DNA of 64,000 nt from Rhodobacteraceae bacterium D3-12 (GCA_025916135.1 CP104793.1:2976001-3040000); one strand, 5' to 3'; shown: positions 1 through 9,002, counted from the stretch's first letter. The notes: generated by a model from the sequence alone, not told the origin. A program made the numbers and translations.

Positions 1-461
1 CCATTCGCGAGCTTTGGGAAGAAACCGGCCTGATCCTCGGGCAGCGCAACACATGGGATCGTAAACCGCCCAAGGACTGGGCCGGCTTTGCCGATCTTGG
101 CTATGTGCCCGATGCGCATCCGCTGCAATTCGTCTTTCGTGCCATTACGCCGCCCGGCCGCCCGCGCCGGTTTGATGCGCGGTTCTTCCTTGTTGATGCC
201 TCCGAAGTCGCCAATGATCTCGATGATTTTTCCTCGGCTCAGGATGAGCTGTCGCATCTGCAATGGATCCCGGTCAGCGAAGTGCGCGGCTTTGATCTGC
301 CCTTCATTACCGAAGTTGTCCTTGCCGAAGTCGCCGCGCGGGTCCGCGACCACACGCCGCCGGAAAACGTGCCGTTCTTTAACAACACACAAGAGGCGAG
401 CCTGTTTGAACGGCTCAAAGGGCGCGGGCCGTTGTCGGGCAAACCCATCGTTTACGACTGA
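1..461 (+). CDS. Nudix hydrolase (5' end outside window)
   Basis: The frame is open from base 3 to a TGA at 459-461; the start lies upstream of the window. The first residues read I-R-E-L-W-E-E-T-G-L, the core of the Nudix box (REUxEExGU) that binds the metal ion and cleaves nucleoside-diphosphate-linked substrates. The remainder, with an F-x-A-R-F-F-L-V strand followed by a D-E-L-S-H-L-Q-W segment, fits the second half of the Nudix fold. About 150 residues are visible. The substrate cannot be told. The next gene is on the opposite strand and converges. Confidence 0.85.
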   Translation, partial: IRELWEETGLILGQRNTWDRKPPKDWAGFADLGYVPDAHPLQFVFRAITPPGRPRRFDARFFLVDASEVANDLDDFSSAQDELSHLQWIPVSEVRGFDLPFITEVVLAEVAARVRDHTPPENVPFFNNTQEASLFERLKGRGPLSGKPIVYD

Positions 462-504
462 TCCCGCAAGGTGTCCCGCCCGCGCGGTCGCCTTTTGCTA
501 AACG

Positions 505-1404
505 CTAGGCCAGCAAGACAAGCGCCAGAATGCTGATGGTTAAAAACCCGATGCCGCCTAGTTCTTTGCGGCTCAGGGTCTCGCCAAAGAACAGCACTGA
601 CGCCGCGATCGAAAAGATCACCTCGATCTGGCCCACGGCAAACACATAGGCCGCGTTTTGCAGCGTGAAGGCGATGAACCAGCAAAGCGAACCGCCAAGC
701 CCGCTCAACCCCATCCAGACCGCGGTTCGGCGCGCTGCGATCACCCGTGCCACCTCGCCCTTTTCCCGCCATGCAAGCCATGCCGACAGGGCCAAGGTCT
801 GCGCCGTTGTCACAATCGCCAGCGCCACAACCGCGCGCATAAACGGATCGTCCGAGGGCACCTCAAGCGTTGCGCCGCGATAGCACACCGCTGACACTGC
901 GAAAAACGCCCCCGATAAAAGGCCCAATCCGGCGGCCCGGTTCATGACCCGTCGCGCAAATCCGCCTGTGCCATCCGCGCTGTCCGACAGGATCAAGACA
1001 CCGACAAGGCCAAGCAGTATCGCCGCCATTCCCGCCACCGACACCCGGTCGCCCAACAGGACAAAGCCGACCAGCGCAGTTTGCATCACTTCGGTTTTCT
1101 TGAACGTGATGCCAACAGCAAAGTTACGGTGGGCAAACAACGCGACAACACACCATGTCGCCAAAATCTGCCCCAACCCGCCGACCATCGCAAACGCCCA
1201 GAACCGGCCGCCCAACACGGGCCAGCCCGCACCGCTCCACAGCAGAGAGCCAAGCGCGAGGCTGATCACGAAGGGCATCGAATAAAGGAACCGCGCAAGC
1301 GTCGCGCCGCCCGCGCTCAACGATGTGCCGCTTAGCGATTTTTGCAGCATAAAGCGCAGCGTCTGAAACGCCGCCGCCGCGATTGAGATCAGAATCCAGA
1401 CCAT
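505..1404 (-). CDS. DMT-family (EamA) transporter
   Basis: The product is a 299-residue, very hydrophobic protein with about ten predicted membrane spans in two similar halves, the layout of EamA/drug-metabolite transporters of the inner membrane. The N-terminus (M-V-W-I-L-I-S-I-A-A-A-A) begins directly in a membrane helix and the C-terminus ends in one. A charged segment near residue 215 (A-W-R-E-K-G-E) separates helices in the second half. The family exports amino acids, nucleobases or other metabolites, and the substrate here is unknown. It converges with the Nudix gene and is followed by the desaturase pair on the same strand. Confidence 0.85.
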   Translation of the reverse strand: MVWILISIAAAAFQTLRFMLQKSLSGTSLSAGGATLARFLYSMPFVISLALGSLLWSGAGWPVLGGRFWAFAMVGGLGQILATWCVVALFAHRNFAVGITFKKTEVMQTALVGFVLLGDRVSVAGMAAILLGLVGVLILSDSADGTGGFARRVMNRAAGLGLLSGAFFAVSAVCYRGATLEVPSDDPFMRAVVALAIVTTAQTLALSAWLAWREKGEVARVIAARRTAVWMGLSGLGGSLCWFIAFTLQNAAYVFAVGQIEVIFSIAASVLFFGETLSRKELGGIGFLTISILALVLLA

Positions 1405-1423
1405 AAGGCCCTATTGCACAGCC

Positions 1424-2320
1424 TTAGCGCCGCGAAAAGAGCGGATGCGGCACCGGGTCTTTGCCGCGCCAGAAATAGCGCCGGAAAACCTGTGCATAGG
1501 AGCGGTAATAGTAATCGTCATTTCGCGCCAGAAACGCCTCGCGCTCCTCTCGCGTCTTCTGGGGGAGCGCATACCATTCCAGCTTGGGATAGGCGTGATG
1601 CACCACATGCAGGTTGTTGTTGAGAAAAAGCAACGCCAATAGTCCGCGATCCTCGATCAACACGGTGCGCCCGTCGGCGGCCTCATGGGCGCGATGCTCA
1701 AGATAGGTGCGGATTTTCAGGATCGAATGCGCCGCATAGCTGGCCAGCAAGAAAGCCCAGACAGGCATCTGCCCAAGGGCGGCCATCCACCAGACCACCA
1801 GCCCAAGCGCCGGAAGATGCCAGAGCCAGCCATTCACCACCCTCCGCGCGCCCTTACGAGCAAGCCGCCAATCCGCGCGCATGAAAAACACCTGCCCGAT
1901 CACCGGACCAATCAGCAAGCGCCCGAACAACGTGTTGTTCAGTCGAAGCACCGCCTTGGCCCACCGCGGCTGCACCGCCCAAACCTCTGGGTCTAGGTAA
2001 TTCGTCTCCGGGTCGTCATAAGGATCGGTGATGTTTTCGTCCCGGTGATGCGCGATATGCGTGTCGCGAAAGCGGCGATACGGCACACAGAGCGACAGCG
2101 CCGGAAACACCAGCGCCTCGTTTAGCCACGCTTTGCGCGTTGGATGGCCATGTAGCGCCTCATGGGTTAGCGAGCTGTGCAGCGCCGCCGAAAGTGTGAC
2201 CAACACCATGCCAAGCGGCAACCAAAACGCCGCGGCCCAAGTCGTCGCAACCGCCCAAGTGAGATACGTCAGCCCCAGCAAGCCCCACGTCGGCCATTCG
2301 ACCTTGCCCCGCTCAGCCAT
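1424..2320 (-). CDS. Membrane fatty-acid desaturase family protein
   Basis: The 298-residue protein carries the three histidine boxes of membrane di-iron desaturases/hydroxylases: H-E-A-L-H near residue 50, H-I-A-H-H near 85 and H-V-V-H-H near 240. Hydrophobic spans lie between them. The family introduces double bonds or hydroxyls into acyl chains or carotenoids. The ATG at 2320 is chosen because it overlaps the stop of the upstream DUF2061 gene (2313), which points to translational coupling; the longer ORF start at 2374 lies inside that gene. The exact substrate is not visible. Confidence 0.85.
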   Translation of the reverse strand: MAERGKVEWPTWGLLGLTYLTWAVATTWAAAFWLPLGMVLVTLSAALHSSLTHEALHGHPTRKAWLNEALVFPALSLCVPYRRFRDTHIAHHRDENITDPYDDPETNYLDPEVWAVQPRWAKAVLRLNNTLFGRLLIGPVIGQVFFMRADWRLARKGARRVVNGWLWHLPALGLVVWWMAALGQMPVWAFLLASYAAHSILKIRTYLEHRAHEAADGRTVLIEDRGLLALLFLNNNLHVVHHAYPKLEWYALPQKTREEREAFLARNDDYYYRSYAQVFRRYFWRGKDPVPHPLFSRR

Positions 2321-2516
2321 GCCGCCCCCAGTGCACCCGCGCCCAAAGCCGCTCGTAAAACAGATAGCAGACAAACCCGATGCTGGTGTTCAACACCGCC
2401 ATTGCCCCCCCCAGCGCCAGCGACCCGGTCATCACCAGCCCGACAAGGCACATGACAACCAGACCCAGAATGTTCCAGCATATGGCTTTAACAAGGCTTC
2501 GGGCGGGGCTTTCCAT
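2313..2516 (-). CDS. DUF2061-like small membrane protein
   Basis: A 67-residue protein with two hydrophobic spans and the pattern of DUF2061: a short basic N-terminus (S-L-V-K-A-I-C-W), then a T-G-S-L-A-L-G-G-A motif and a C-terminal Y-x-x-Y/F-E-R-L-W-x-R. The family function is not established. It overlaps the start of the desaturase by 8 bases, so the two probably act together at the membrane. Confidence 0.75.
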   Translation of the reverse strand: MESPARSLVKAICWNILGLVVMCLVGLVMTGSLALGGAMAVLNTSIGFVCYLFYERLWARVHWGRHG

Positions 2517-2627
2517 TCGCGGTCCTGCTTTTTTGCTATTGATTGCGAAAAAGATAGCCCCACGGCCAGAGATCGCCCATTCCGATAATGATTAACAAAT
2601 CTCGCGTTTGGTGATATAATTCACCGC

Positions 2628-3491
2628 ATGCCGACAAGAATCGACAAACGCATCCGTGCCGCTCAATTCCGCACCCGCCTTGAGCAGGCGATGACACGCG
2701 CCAAGGTCAATCAAAGCGCCCTTGCCCGCCGTATCGGGGTGGATCGGTCCACCGTTTCTCAGCTTCTCAAAGGCACCGGTGCGCGGCTGCCCAATGCACA
2801 GGTTGTCGGGGAATGCGCCGCCGCGCTTGGTGTGTCAGCCGATTGGCTTTTGTCGCTCTCGGACCGTCCCGAAACCGCCGCCAACCTTCTGGCCAATGCG
2901 CTTACCCTGACCGAAGCGCCGCGCGCTCTTGTGGATGAGCAGATTTTCGACTGGCACACCGAAGCCGCCGGCATGAAAATCCGCCACGTCCCGGCGACCC
3001 TGCCGGACATGCTGAAAACCCGCGAAATCCTTGAATGGGAATATTCCTTGCATCTGGGGCGCACCGCGACACAGGCGATTGGCGCGTCCGAGGACCGGCT
3101 GTCGTGGATGCGCGGCGCGCAATCGGATTATGAAATCGCCCTGCCCCTGCATGAGCTGACAAGCTTCGCCAAGGGCGAAGGGTATTATTCCGGCCTCGAC
3201 GCCGCCCTGCGCCGTGCGCAGCTAAAGCGCCTCATCCTGCTTCATGAACAGCTCTACCCGCGTTTGCGGGTCTATTTGTTTGACGCGCGCCGGTTGTTTT
3301 CCGCGCCCATTACGATATTCGGGCCGATGCTCGGCGTGCTCTATCTTGGGCGCAACTACCTCGCCTTTCGTGACACAGAACGGGTGCAGGCCTTTACCGC
3401 ACATTTCGATCAGCTCGTGCGCGAAGCCGAAGTCACAGCGAGGGAGCTTCCAGACCAAGCAAACGCGCTGTTGCGCACGATACCGGATTGA
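2628..3491 (+). CDS. XRE-family transcriptional regulator
   Basis: A 287-residue protein. Residues 15-70 form a Cro/C1-type helix-turn-helix (Q-S-A-L-A-R-R-I-G-V-D-R-S-T-V-S-Q-L-L). The remaining ~200 residues are a soluble domain I do not recognise by name, presumably for ligand or partner binding. It is transcribed toward the carnitine operon (convergent) and away from the desaturase pair, with 111 bases to the DUF2061 start. Regulation of either neighbour is possible; nothing in the sequence decides it. Confidence 0.85.
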   Translation: MPTRIDKRIRAAQFRTRLEQAMTRAKVNQSALARRIGVDRSTVSQLLKGTGARLPNAQVVGECAAALGVSADWLLSLSDRPETAANLLANALTLTEAPRALVDEQIFDWHTEAAGMKIRHVPATLPDMLKTREILEWEYSLHLGRTATQAIGASEDRLSWMRGAQSDYEIALPLHELTSFAKGEGYYSGLDAALRRAQLKRLILLHEQLYPRLRVYLFDARRLFSAPITIFGPMLGVLYLGRNYLAFRDTERVQAFTAHFDQLVREAEVTARELPDQANALLRTIPD

Positions 3492-3518
3492 TCGGCCGCT
3501 TGGATCGAAACCTCAAAC

Positions 3519-4274
3519 TCAGGGCTTGGGGTCGGGGTTTTCCGTATGGCCATCAACTGCAATCACCTGCCCCGACACATAGCGCGCCGCATCAGAGCCA
3601 AGAAAAAATGCCATTTCCGCGATGTCACGGCTTTCTACGAAACTGCGCATCGAGGTGCCAGCAGCATAGCCCTCATACACCGCATCGCGGCTCATGCCCT
3701 TGGCAGCGGCCTCGCGGTGTAAAACCGCCTCCATCCGTGGCCCTTCAACCGCACCGGGACAGATCGCATTGGCGCGAATACCATGCGGGCCAAGCTCCAT
3801 CGCGAGCGTTTTCATCAATCCGATAATGGCCCATTTCGCCGCCGCATAAGGCGCGCGGTTCGGATAACCGAATTGCCCCGCCGTTGAAGAGGTCAGCAGC
3901 ATCGCGCCCTTGCCTGCTCGTTTCATCATCGGCGTGGCCAGCTTCGACGCCAGAAACGCGCCCTCAAGATTGACGCTTACACAGGCGCGCCACTCGCTCA
4001 ACGCCACATCCTCGACCGGCGCGGTCGGTCCGGCGATGCCGGCATTGGCGCAGAGCACGTCAAGCCCGCCCCACTCCGCCTCTATCTGGGCAAACACCGT
4101 CGTCATCGCGGCCTCGTCCGCTGCATCGGCGACCGATACGCGCCATCCGCCGGGCAGATCATCCGGCGCCGCAATGTCCACAACCCAGACCTGCGCCCCC
4201 GCCGCATCGAACCGCTCGGCAATGGCGCGCCCGATCCCCGACCCGCCGGCCGTGATCAGAACCCGCTGGCTCAC
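3519..4274 (-). CDS. SDR-family oxidoreductase
   Basis: A 251-residue short-chain dehydrogenase. The cofactor motif T-A-G-G-S-G-I-G is at residues 8-15, N-A-G near 87-89, and the catalytic Ser (L-L-T-S-S-T-A-G) and Y-A-A-A-K stand in the usual spacing. An acidic residue after the second strand (V-D-I-A) suggests NAD(H). It overlaps the carnitine dehydrogenase stop/start by 4 bases (ATGA), so it is the last gene of the carnitine operon. A role with a carnitine-related alcohol, for example the D-isomer, is my inference and is unproven. Confidence 0.88.
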   Translation of the reverse strand: MSQRVLITAGGSGIGRAIAERFDAAGAQVWVVDIAAPDDLPGGWRVSVADAADEAAMTTVFAQIEAEWGGLDVLCANAGIAGPTAPVEDVALSEWRACVSVNLEGAFLASKLATPMMKRAGKGAMLLTSSTAGQFGYPNRAPYAAAKWAIIGLMKTLAMELGPHGIRANAICPGAVEGPRMEAVLHREAAAKGMSRDAVYEGYAAGTSMRSFVESRDIAEMAFFLGSDAARYVSGQVIAVDGHTENPDPKP

Positions 4275-5746
4275 CTCGGTGCCCCAATCGCGCGCCCGGC
4301 GCCTTCGGGCATGGGCAATGCCGCATGCGCCTCCGCCACCTTGACCAATGCGGCTTCGACCTCTGGCGCGGGCGGTGCCGACCGGCGGGTTTTCAGATCG
4401 ACATGCAGCAGCATATGCTCCCCCGTCGCGACAAGCCGATCGCCCTCGGACATCTCATGGAACAGGTGCATTTTCTTGCCCTTGCCCTCAAGAACATGCG
4501 TGCGAATGTCGATCACCGCACCGGCGTGCGCCTCGTCCACATGGCGGATGTGGCTCTCGGCGGTGAAGTAACTGCCGCCATTCGCGATATAGTCTGCGTC
4601 GCAACCGATCATCGTCATGAAACGGTCGGTCGCATCGGCAAAGGCCTCAAGATACCGGCTCTCGGTCATATGCCCGTTGTAATCGAGCCACTCCAACGGC
4701 ACCGCCCGCCGCGCCGTCAGCACCGGACCCGACAGATCGGCCAGCTGGTCGACATGCTGCACCAGCCCCGCCGCGGCTTCGCTCTTGCGGTCATGCGCTT
4801 TTTGCAGCGCTCCCGCGCCCCAATCCTCACGCAGCAGGCTGCGCATGATCCCCACAAGGTTGGCGTCGCGAATCCGTTCCAACTCGCGGATCGAATGCAT
4901 CCCCGATTGCACGTCCGACTGATCCGCAATCGCGTCGATCAACTCGTCCGTTAGCTCGGGCACATCCATCAATTTGGTCCACGGCCATTCAAGGCACGGT
5001 CCGAACTGGGCAATGAAATGGCGCATTCCGGCCTCGCCGCCCGCCACGCGATAGGTCTCAAACAACCCCATCTGCGCCCACCTCAGGCCAAAGCCGAAGC
5101 GGATCGCGTCGTCAATTTCCTCGGTCGTGGCGATGCCGTCCTTGATCAACCACAAGGCCTCGCGCCAGACCGCCTCAAGAAACCGATCCGCGATATGGGC
5201 GTCGATCTCTTTTTTCACATGCAGCGGATGCATCCCCACCGACGACAACAACGCCTTGGCCTTGTCGATCAACCCGGCGTCATTGGCCTCGGTCGTTACC
5301 AGCTCAACCAGCGGCAAAAGGTAAACCGGGTTGAACGGATGCGCCACGACCACCTGCCCGGGCCGCGCCAAGCCCGCTTGCAATTCCGACGGCTTATACC
5401 CCGAGGTGGACGAGCCGATCACCGCGCCTTCGGGAACATGCGTCATCAGTTCCGCATAGACTTTCTGTTTCAACTCAATGCGCTCGGGCACGCTTTCCTG
5501 CACCCAATCAGCCCCCTGAACGGCGTCTTCAATCGTTGAATGCAAGCTCAACGCGCCCTCCGGCGGCAAGGCGACATTGCCCAAGCCCGGCAGGGAACGG
5601 CGCGCGTTTTCCATCACTTCGGAAATCTTGCGCTCGGCCTCCGGGTCCGGGTCGAACACCCGCACCGTCCACCCGTTCAACGCAAACCGCGCGGCCCATC
5701 CGCCGCCGATCACGCCACCGCCAATGATTGCTGCAACCTTGCTCAT
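4271..5746 (-). CDS. lcdH: Carnitine 3-dehydrogenase fused to a hot-dog thioesterase
   Basis: A 491-residue two-domain protein. Residues 1-320 are a 3-hydroxyacyl-CoA-dehydrogenase-type oxidoreductase: Rossmann motif G-G-G-V-I-G-G-G near residue 8 and H-P-F-N-P near 135. This is the form typical of L-carnitine dehydrogenase (L-carnitine + NAD+ to 3-dehydrocarnitine). Residues about 340-475 are a hot-dog thioesterase with D-Y-N-G-H-M near 354. In the known pathway a BKACE enzyme turns 3-dehydrocarnitine into betainyl-CoA, and a thioesterase frees glycine betaine. The BKACE gene lies in the same operon, so this chain probably holds the first and last steps. Confidence 0.9.
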   Translation of the reverse strand: MSKVAAIIGGGVIGGGWAARFALNGWTVRVFDPDPEAERKISEVMENARRSLPGLGNVALPPEGALSLHSTIEDAVQGADWVQESVPERIELKQKVYAELMTHVPEGAVIGSSTSGYKPSELQAGLARPGQVVVAHPFNPVYLLPLVELVTTEANDAGLIDKAKALLSSVGMHPLHVKKEIDAHIADRFLEAVWREALWLIKDGIATTEEIDDAIRFGFGLRWAQMGLFETYRVAGGEAGMRHFIAQFGPCLEWPWTKLMDVPELTDELIDAIADQSDVQSGMHSIRELERIRDANLVGIMRSLLREDWGAGALQKAHDRKSEAAAGLVQHVDQLADLSGPVLTARRAVPLEWLDYNGHMTESRYLEAFADATDRFMTMIGCDADYIANGGSYFTAESHIRHVDEAHAGAVIDIRTHVLEGKGKKMHLFHEMSEGDRLVATGEHMLLHVDLKTRRSAPPAPEVEAALVKVAEAHAALPMPEGAGRAIGAPR

Positions 5747-6312
5747 TGCTCTGCCCTTTGCGCTTTGGACAGGTCATAGCCCATCCATTCCATGATATCG
5801 CTTGCCGCCTTGATCCGGTCCTGACCACCCGTGGCCTTGCGGTCCATGATCCAGCCGAACCGCCCGTTCGGCGTGCCAATCGCAACGGTGCGGTCGTCCG
5901 CATCCATCCACAAAACCCAAAGCGCGGCACCGCCAAACGCCTGACCGCCGGTTTCCTCGAACCGGCCCGGACCGGACGTGCGCAAATCGGCGGCAAAGGG
6001 CAAAAAGCTCGCCCGCTTGGCCGCATCAATCCCGAATTTTTGCGCCTTAAGGCGCACCCCCTGTGGCGTGCGCACTATGCGAAGCCCCGCCATGCCGCCT
6101 GCGGCATCTGTCGACAGATAGGGATCACCAATCCACGAGCGGCGCACCACCCATGCCCCGGCCAGCCGTTCAGGCGTTACGTTCACCTGACTTGAAATCG
6201 CCGCCGCCGGATCACGCAGTGGCGGCACGTCTGGTGCCGGCGCAACACAGCCAACAAGCCCGCCAATCATCACGAGAGAGATCGCAGCCCCAAACGCTCG
6301 GCCACGGATCAT
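5743..6312 (-). CDS. Lipocalin-like lipoprotein
   Basis: About 189 residues. A signal peptide ends in the lipobox L-V-G-C near residue 22, so the mature protein should be lipid-anchored at the outer membrane or in the periplasm. The body has lipocalin features: an early G-A-W beta-strand motif (L-A-G-A-W-V-V-R-R-S), alternating strands and a C-terminal helix. The ATG at 6312 is preferred to the upstream start because it gives an ATGA overlap with the preceding gene and a proper signal peptide. It sits within the carnitine operon with 4-base overlaps on both sides. The ligand is unknown. Confidence 0.75.
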   Translation of the reverse strand: MIRGRAFGAAISLVMIGGLVGCVAPAPDVPPLRDPAAAISSQVNVTPERLAGAWVVRRSWIGDPYLSTDAAGGMAGLRIVRTPQGVRLKAQKFGIDAAKRASFLPFAADLRTSGPGRFEETGGQAFGGAALWVLWMDADDRTVAIGTPNGRFGWIMDRKATGGQDRIKAASDIMEWMGYDLSKAQRAEQ

Positions 6313-6704
6313 TTCCGGTTCAGCCAATCCACCGAATTGCCCGGCGGGCGGCAGCGATGGAACTTCAACGGCTCACCCTGTCCGCTCCACATCCAGATCA
6401 TATCGCCCTCGCCCATGATCAGTCGGGACTCGCGATAAATGCTGCCTTCGCTTTGGCATTCAACTGCAAGCTTCACCGCCTGCATCCCCCGCAACTGGCG
6501 CACGTCCGCGATCCGGCAGGTGTTTTCATATCCGCGCAGCTCGCCTCCCAAAATGGCAATCGGCGCTGGCGTCACCTCGCCGATCTGGTCAACCCGGTTG
6601 CACCACGACTTGTCCCAGGACCAAAACCCCTCCCACCACTCGGCCGCAAACGCGCTGGCGGGGGTCAAGGCAAGCACCACTGCAAAAACTAATTTCCTTG
6701 GCAT
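6309..6704 (-). CDS. Small secreted protein of unknown function
   Basis: 131 residues from the ATG at 6704, preceded by GAGG seven bases upstream; the in-frame GTG at 6716 is less likely. A classical signal peptide ends near A-S-A-F-A-A. The mature part is rich in tryptophan (E-W-W-E-G-F-W-S-W) and holds four cysteines that could form two disulfides. I do not recognise the family. It lies between BKACE and the lipocalin gene in the carnitine operon, overlapping the latter by 4 bases. Confidence 0.7.
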   Translation of the reverse strand: MPRKLVFAVVLALTPASAFAAEWWEGFWSWDKSWCNRVDQIGEVTPAPIAILGGELRGYENTCRIADVRQLRGMQAVKLAVECQSEGSIYRESRLIMGEGDMIWMWSGQGEPLKFHRCRPPGNSVDWLNRK

Positions 6705-6723
6705 AATACACCTCACGTTACTG

Positions 6724-7638
6724 TCATGAACGCGCCGGCGCGCGCTTGGTCAATCCCAAATTCTGGCGCACCTCCTCGGGGCCAATCACCCGCGCGCCCA
6801 TCCCTTCGACAATGCCCACCGCCCGCTCAACCAACTGTGCATTGGTGGCCAACACGCCCTTCTCAAGCCAGAGGTTATCCTCAAGCCCGACACGCACGTT
6901 GCCCCCGGCCAGAACGCTCGCCGCGACATAGGCCATCTGGTTGCGCCCCAACCCAAAAGCCGAAAAGCTCCAGTCGTCGGGCACATTGTTCACCATCGCC
7001 ATGAAGGTGTTGAGATCATCGGGCGCGCCCCAAGGCACACCCATACACAATTGCACCAACGCAGGGCTGTCCAGAACCCCATCCTTGACCAATTGCTTGG
7101 CATACCACAAATGGCCGGTGTCAAACGCCTCGATCTCGGGCTTCACGCCAAGATGGGTCATCATCCGGCCCATCGCGGTCAACATGCCCGGGGTGTTCGT
7201 CATGACATAGTCGGCCTCGGCGAAATTCATCGTGCCGCAATCAAGCGTGCAAATCTCTGGAAGGCATTGCTTGATATGTTCGACCCGTTCGGCCGCGCCG
7301 ATCATGTCGGTCCCGTCTTGCACAGGAAGCGGGCTTTCTGTCGGGCCGAAAATAATGTCGCCCCCCATCCCTGCGGTCAGGTTCAAAACCACATCAACCT
7401 CGGCTTCGCGAATGCGGTCCGTGACCTCGCGGTAGAGATCAAGCCGACGGCTCGGGGCACCGCTTTCCGGGTCGCGCACATGGCAATGCACCACCGCCGC
7501 CCCGGCACGGGCGGCATCAATTGCGCTGCTGGCGATCTCCTCGGGGCTGCGCGGCACATGTGGAGAACGGTCCTGCGTCCCGCCCGATCCGGTCACGGCA
7601 CAGGTGATAAAAACGTCTCGGTTCATAGCAAGGGGCAT
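6724..7638 (-). CDS. BKACE-family beta-keto acid cleavage enzyme (DUF849)
   Basis: 304 residues. The protein begins with the typical D-V-F-I-T-C-A-V-T-G-S-G and has the H-C-H-V-R-D-P metal-binding motif near residue 50, both marks of the 3-keto-5-aminohexanoate cleavage family. These zinc enzymes condense a beta-keto acid with acetyl-CoA, giving acetoacetate and a new CoA ester. Next to the carnitine dehydrogenase-thioesterase the likely substrate is 3-dehydrocarnitine, giving betainyl-CoA. The start at 7638 has AGAGGA six bases upstream. It is the promoter-proximal gene of the operon, with 114 bases to the next gene. Confidence 0.9.
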   Translation of the reverse strand: MPLAMNRDVFITCAVTGSGGTQDRSPHVPRSPEEIASSAIDAARAGAAVVHCHVRDPESGAPSRRLDLYREVTDRIREAEVDVVLNLTAGMGGDIIFGPTESPLPVQDGTDMIGAAERVEHIKQCLPEICTLDCGTMNFAEADYVMTNTPGMLTAMGRMMTHLGVKPEIEAFDTGHLWYAKQLVKDGVLDSPALVQLCMGVPWGAPDDLNTFMAMVNNVPDDWSFSAFGLGRNQMAYVAASVLAGGNVRVGLEDNLWLEKGVLATNAQLVERAVGIVEGMGARVIGPEEVRQNLGLTKRAPARS

Positions 7639-7752
7639 GGCTTTTCCTCTAGATCAGTTGATCCGACATTGCCCGTGCATCATTCCTGCAAACCCGCCCG
7701 AAAGCGACACTCTTTTGAGCTTACTTGCCAAAAATTTTTGTCGCCCGCGCGC

Positions 7753-8667
7753 TCAATCCTTGAGCGACAGCGTATGCTCGCGCAGCCACGTCATAAACCC
7801 GCGCGGGTCGTCTTTGACCATGGCTGTTTTCTCATCGGGGATCGGATGGCCGACGACAGGCGATTGCGGCTTGTTACAGCTGTAGACGATCTCGTGCAGC
7901 AACAGCCCCTGTCGCAACGTCGCGGAGATACGGTTGGCAATTTGATACCAGCGCGAGTTTGAGCCCTTGAAATGCACCGGCACCACCTTTGCGCCCGAGC
8001 GGCGGATCATCTGCGCGGTGAAGACATTCCACTCCCGCTCGATCGCCGGGCCAAACATCGTGTCGGACGAGGCCACAACCCCGGAGGGGAACAGCGTCAC
8101 CAGCCCGCCAGCCTTGAGATGCGCCATCGCCTGACGCCGCATTTCAACGAATTTCGCTTGGGCATTTTCCTCATAGGGAAACGGCACCGGGATCATATAG
8201 GATGAGGCGACCTCATCAATTCCGGTCAACAATGCGCGCGTCAGGATGCGGTAATCATTGCGAACGCGCCCGATCAGATCGGCCAAAATCATCCCATCAA
8301 CAAGCCCATGCGGATGGTTCGCCACCACCACAACCGGCCCCTCTTTCGGGATGCGTGCCAGCTGCTCATCCGGGGTGCCAAGGTCAATGCCCATGACTTT
8401 GAGCGTCGCGGGCCAAAACGCTTGGCCGCGCGGCGCGCCCATCCGTTCAAACTTGCGCACCATGCGAATGATCGAAACTTTGCCGGTAACCCATTCAATC
8501 GCGCGGATCACCGTGCCTTGGATCGGGCTGTCAAACGAGTTGGCATAGGTCAGCGACCGGCGGTCATGCCGGATCGGGGCATCCTCTGCCCCGGCAACTG
8601 CACTGTCGACGACCCCGTCAACATCGGGGGCTCCGGTTGCATTGCTGTCCCGGTAACTGTCCTCCAA
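7753..8667 (-). CDS. Lysophospholipid acyltransferase family protein
   Basis: 304 residues with the acyltransferase box N-H-P-H-G-L-V-D near residue 118, a variant of H-x4-D, and F-P-S-G near 195 for substrate binding. This is the pattern of PlsC-like enzymes that acylate lysophospholipids at the inner membrane. No ATG is available; the reading frame begins with a TTG at 8667, and a GGAG lies about ten bases upstream. The first ~35 residues are acidic and of low complexity, so a later start is possible. It lies 56 bases after HPr on the same strand. Confidence 0.85.
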   Translation of the reverse strand: MEDSYRDSNATGAPDVDGVVDSAVAGAEDAPIRHDRRSLTYANSFDSPIQGTVIRAIEWVTGKVSIIRMVRKFERMGAPRGQAFWPATLKVMGIDLGTPDEQLARIPKEGPVVVVANHPHGLVDGMILADLIGRVRNDYRILTRALLTGIDEVASSYMIPVPFPYEENAQAKFVEMRRQAMAHLKAGGLVTLFPSGVVASSDTMFGPAIEREWNVFTAQMIRRSGAKVVPVHFKGSNSRWYQIANRISATLRQGLLLHEIVYSCNKPQSPVVGHPIPDEKTAMVKDDPRGFMTWLREHTLSLKD

Positions 8668-8723
8668 CTGGGTTCAACTCCGCTTGTCACTCTGTTTGTC
8701 GCACTGTCGCCCGGTGGGCGCGT

Positions 8724-9002
8724 TTACATGTCCTCGCCGAAACGATCCGCCACCAGCGCCTCAATGGCAAACGCCAGCGCCTCGGCATCCGCTCCGAAGG
8801 TTTGCACGTCAATAGTGCTTCCTTTCGACGCTGCCAACATCAAAAGACCCATGATGCTGTCGCCGCTGGCGCTCACGCCATCGCGGCTGATCTCGGCAGA
8901 AGCGTCAAAGCCTTCCACAACCTCAACCAGTTTGGCCGACGCGCGGGCATGCAGGCCCTTCTCGTTCACGATGGTCAATTTACGAATTGTCGTCTCACTC
9001 AT
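8724..9002 (-). CDS. ptsH: HPr phosphocarrier protein
   Basis: 92 residues, the normal HPr size. The active-site histidine lies in K-G-L-H-A-R-A-S (His17), and the regulatory serine region is D-S-I-M-G-L-L-M-L. HPr passes phosphate from PtsP/EI to EIIA and is phosphorylated on serine by HprK. In Rhodobacterales the system is regulatory rather than a sugar importer. It follows the EIIA gene by 5 bases, so the two are cotranscribed, with RapZ and HprK upstream. Confidence 0.95.
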   Translation of the reverse strand: MSETTIRKLTIVNEKGLHARASAKLVEVVEGFDASAEISRDGVSASGDSIMGLLMLAASKGSTIDVQTFGADAEALAFAIEALVADRFGEDM

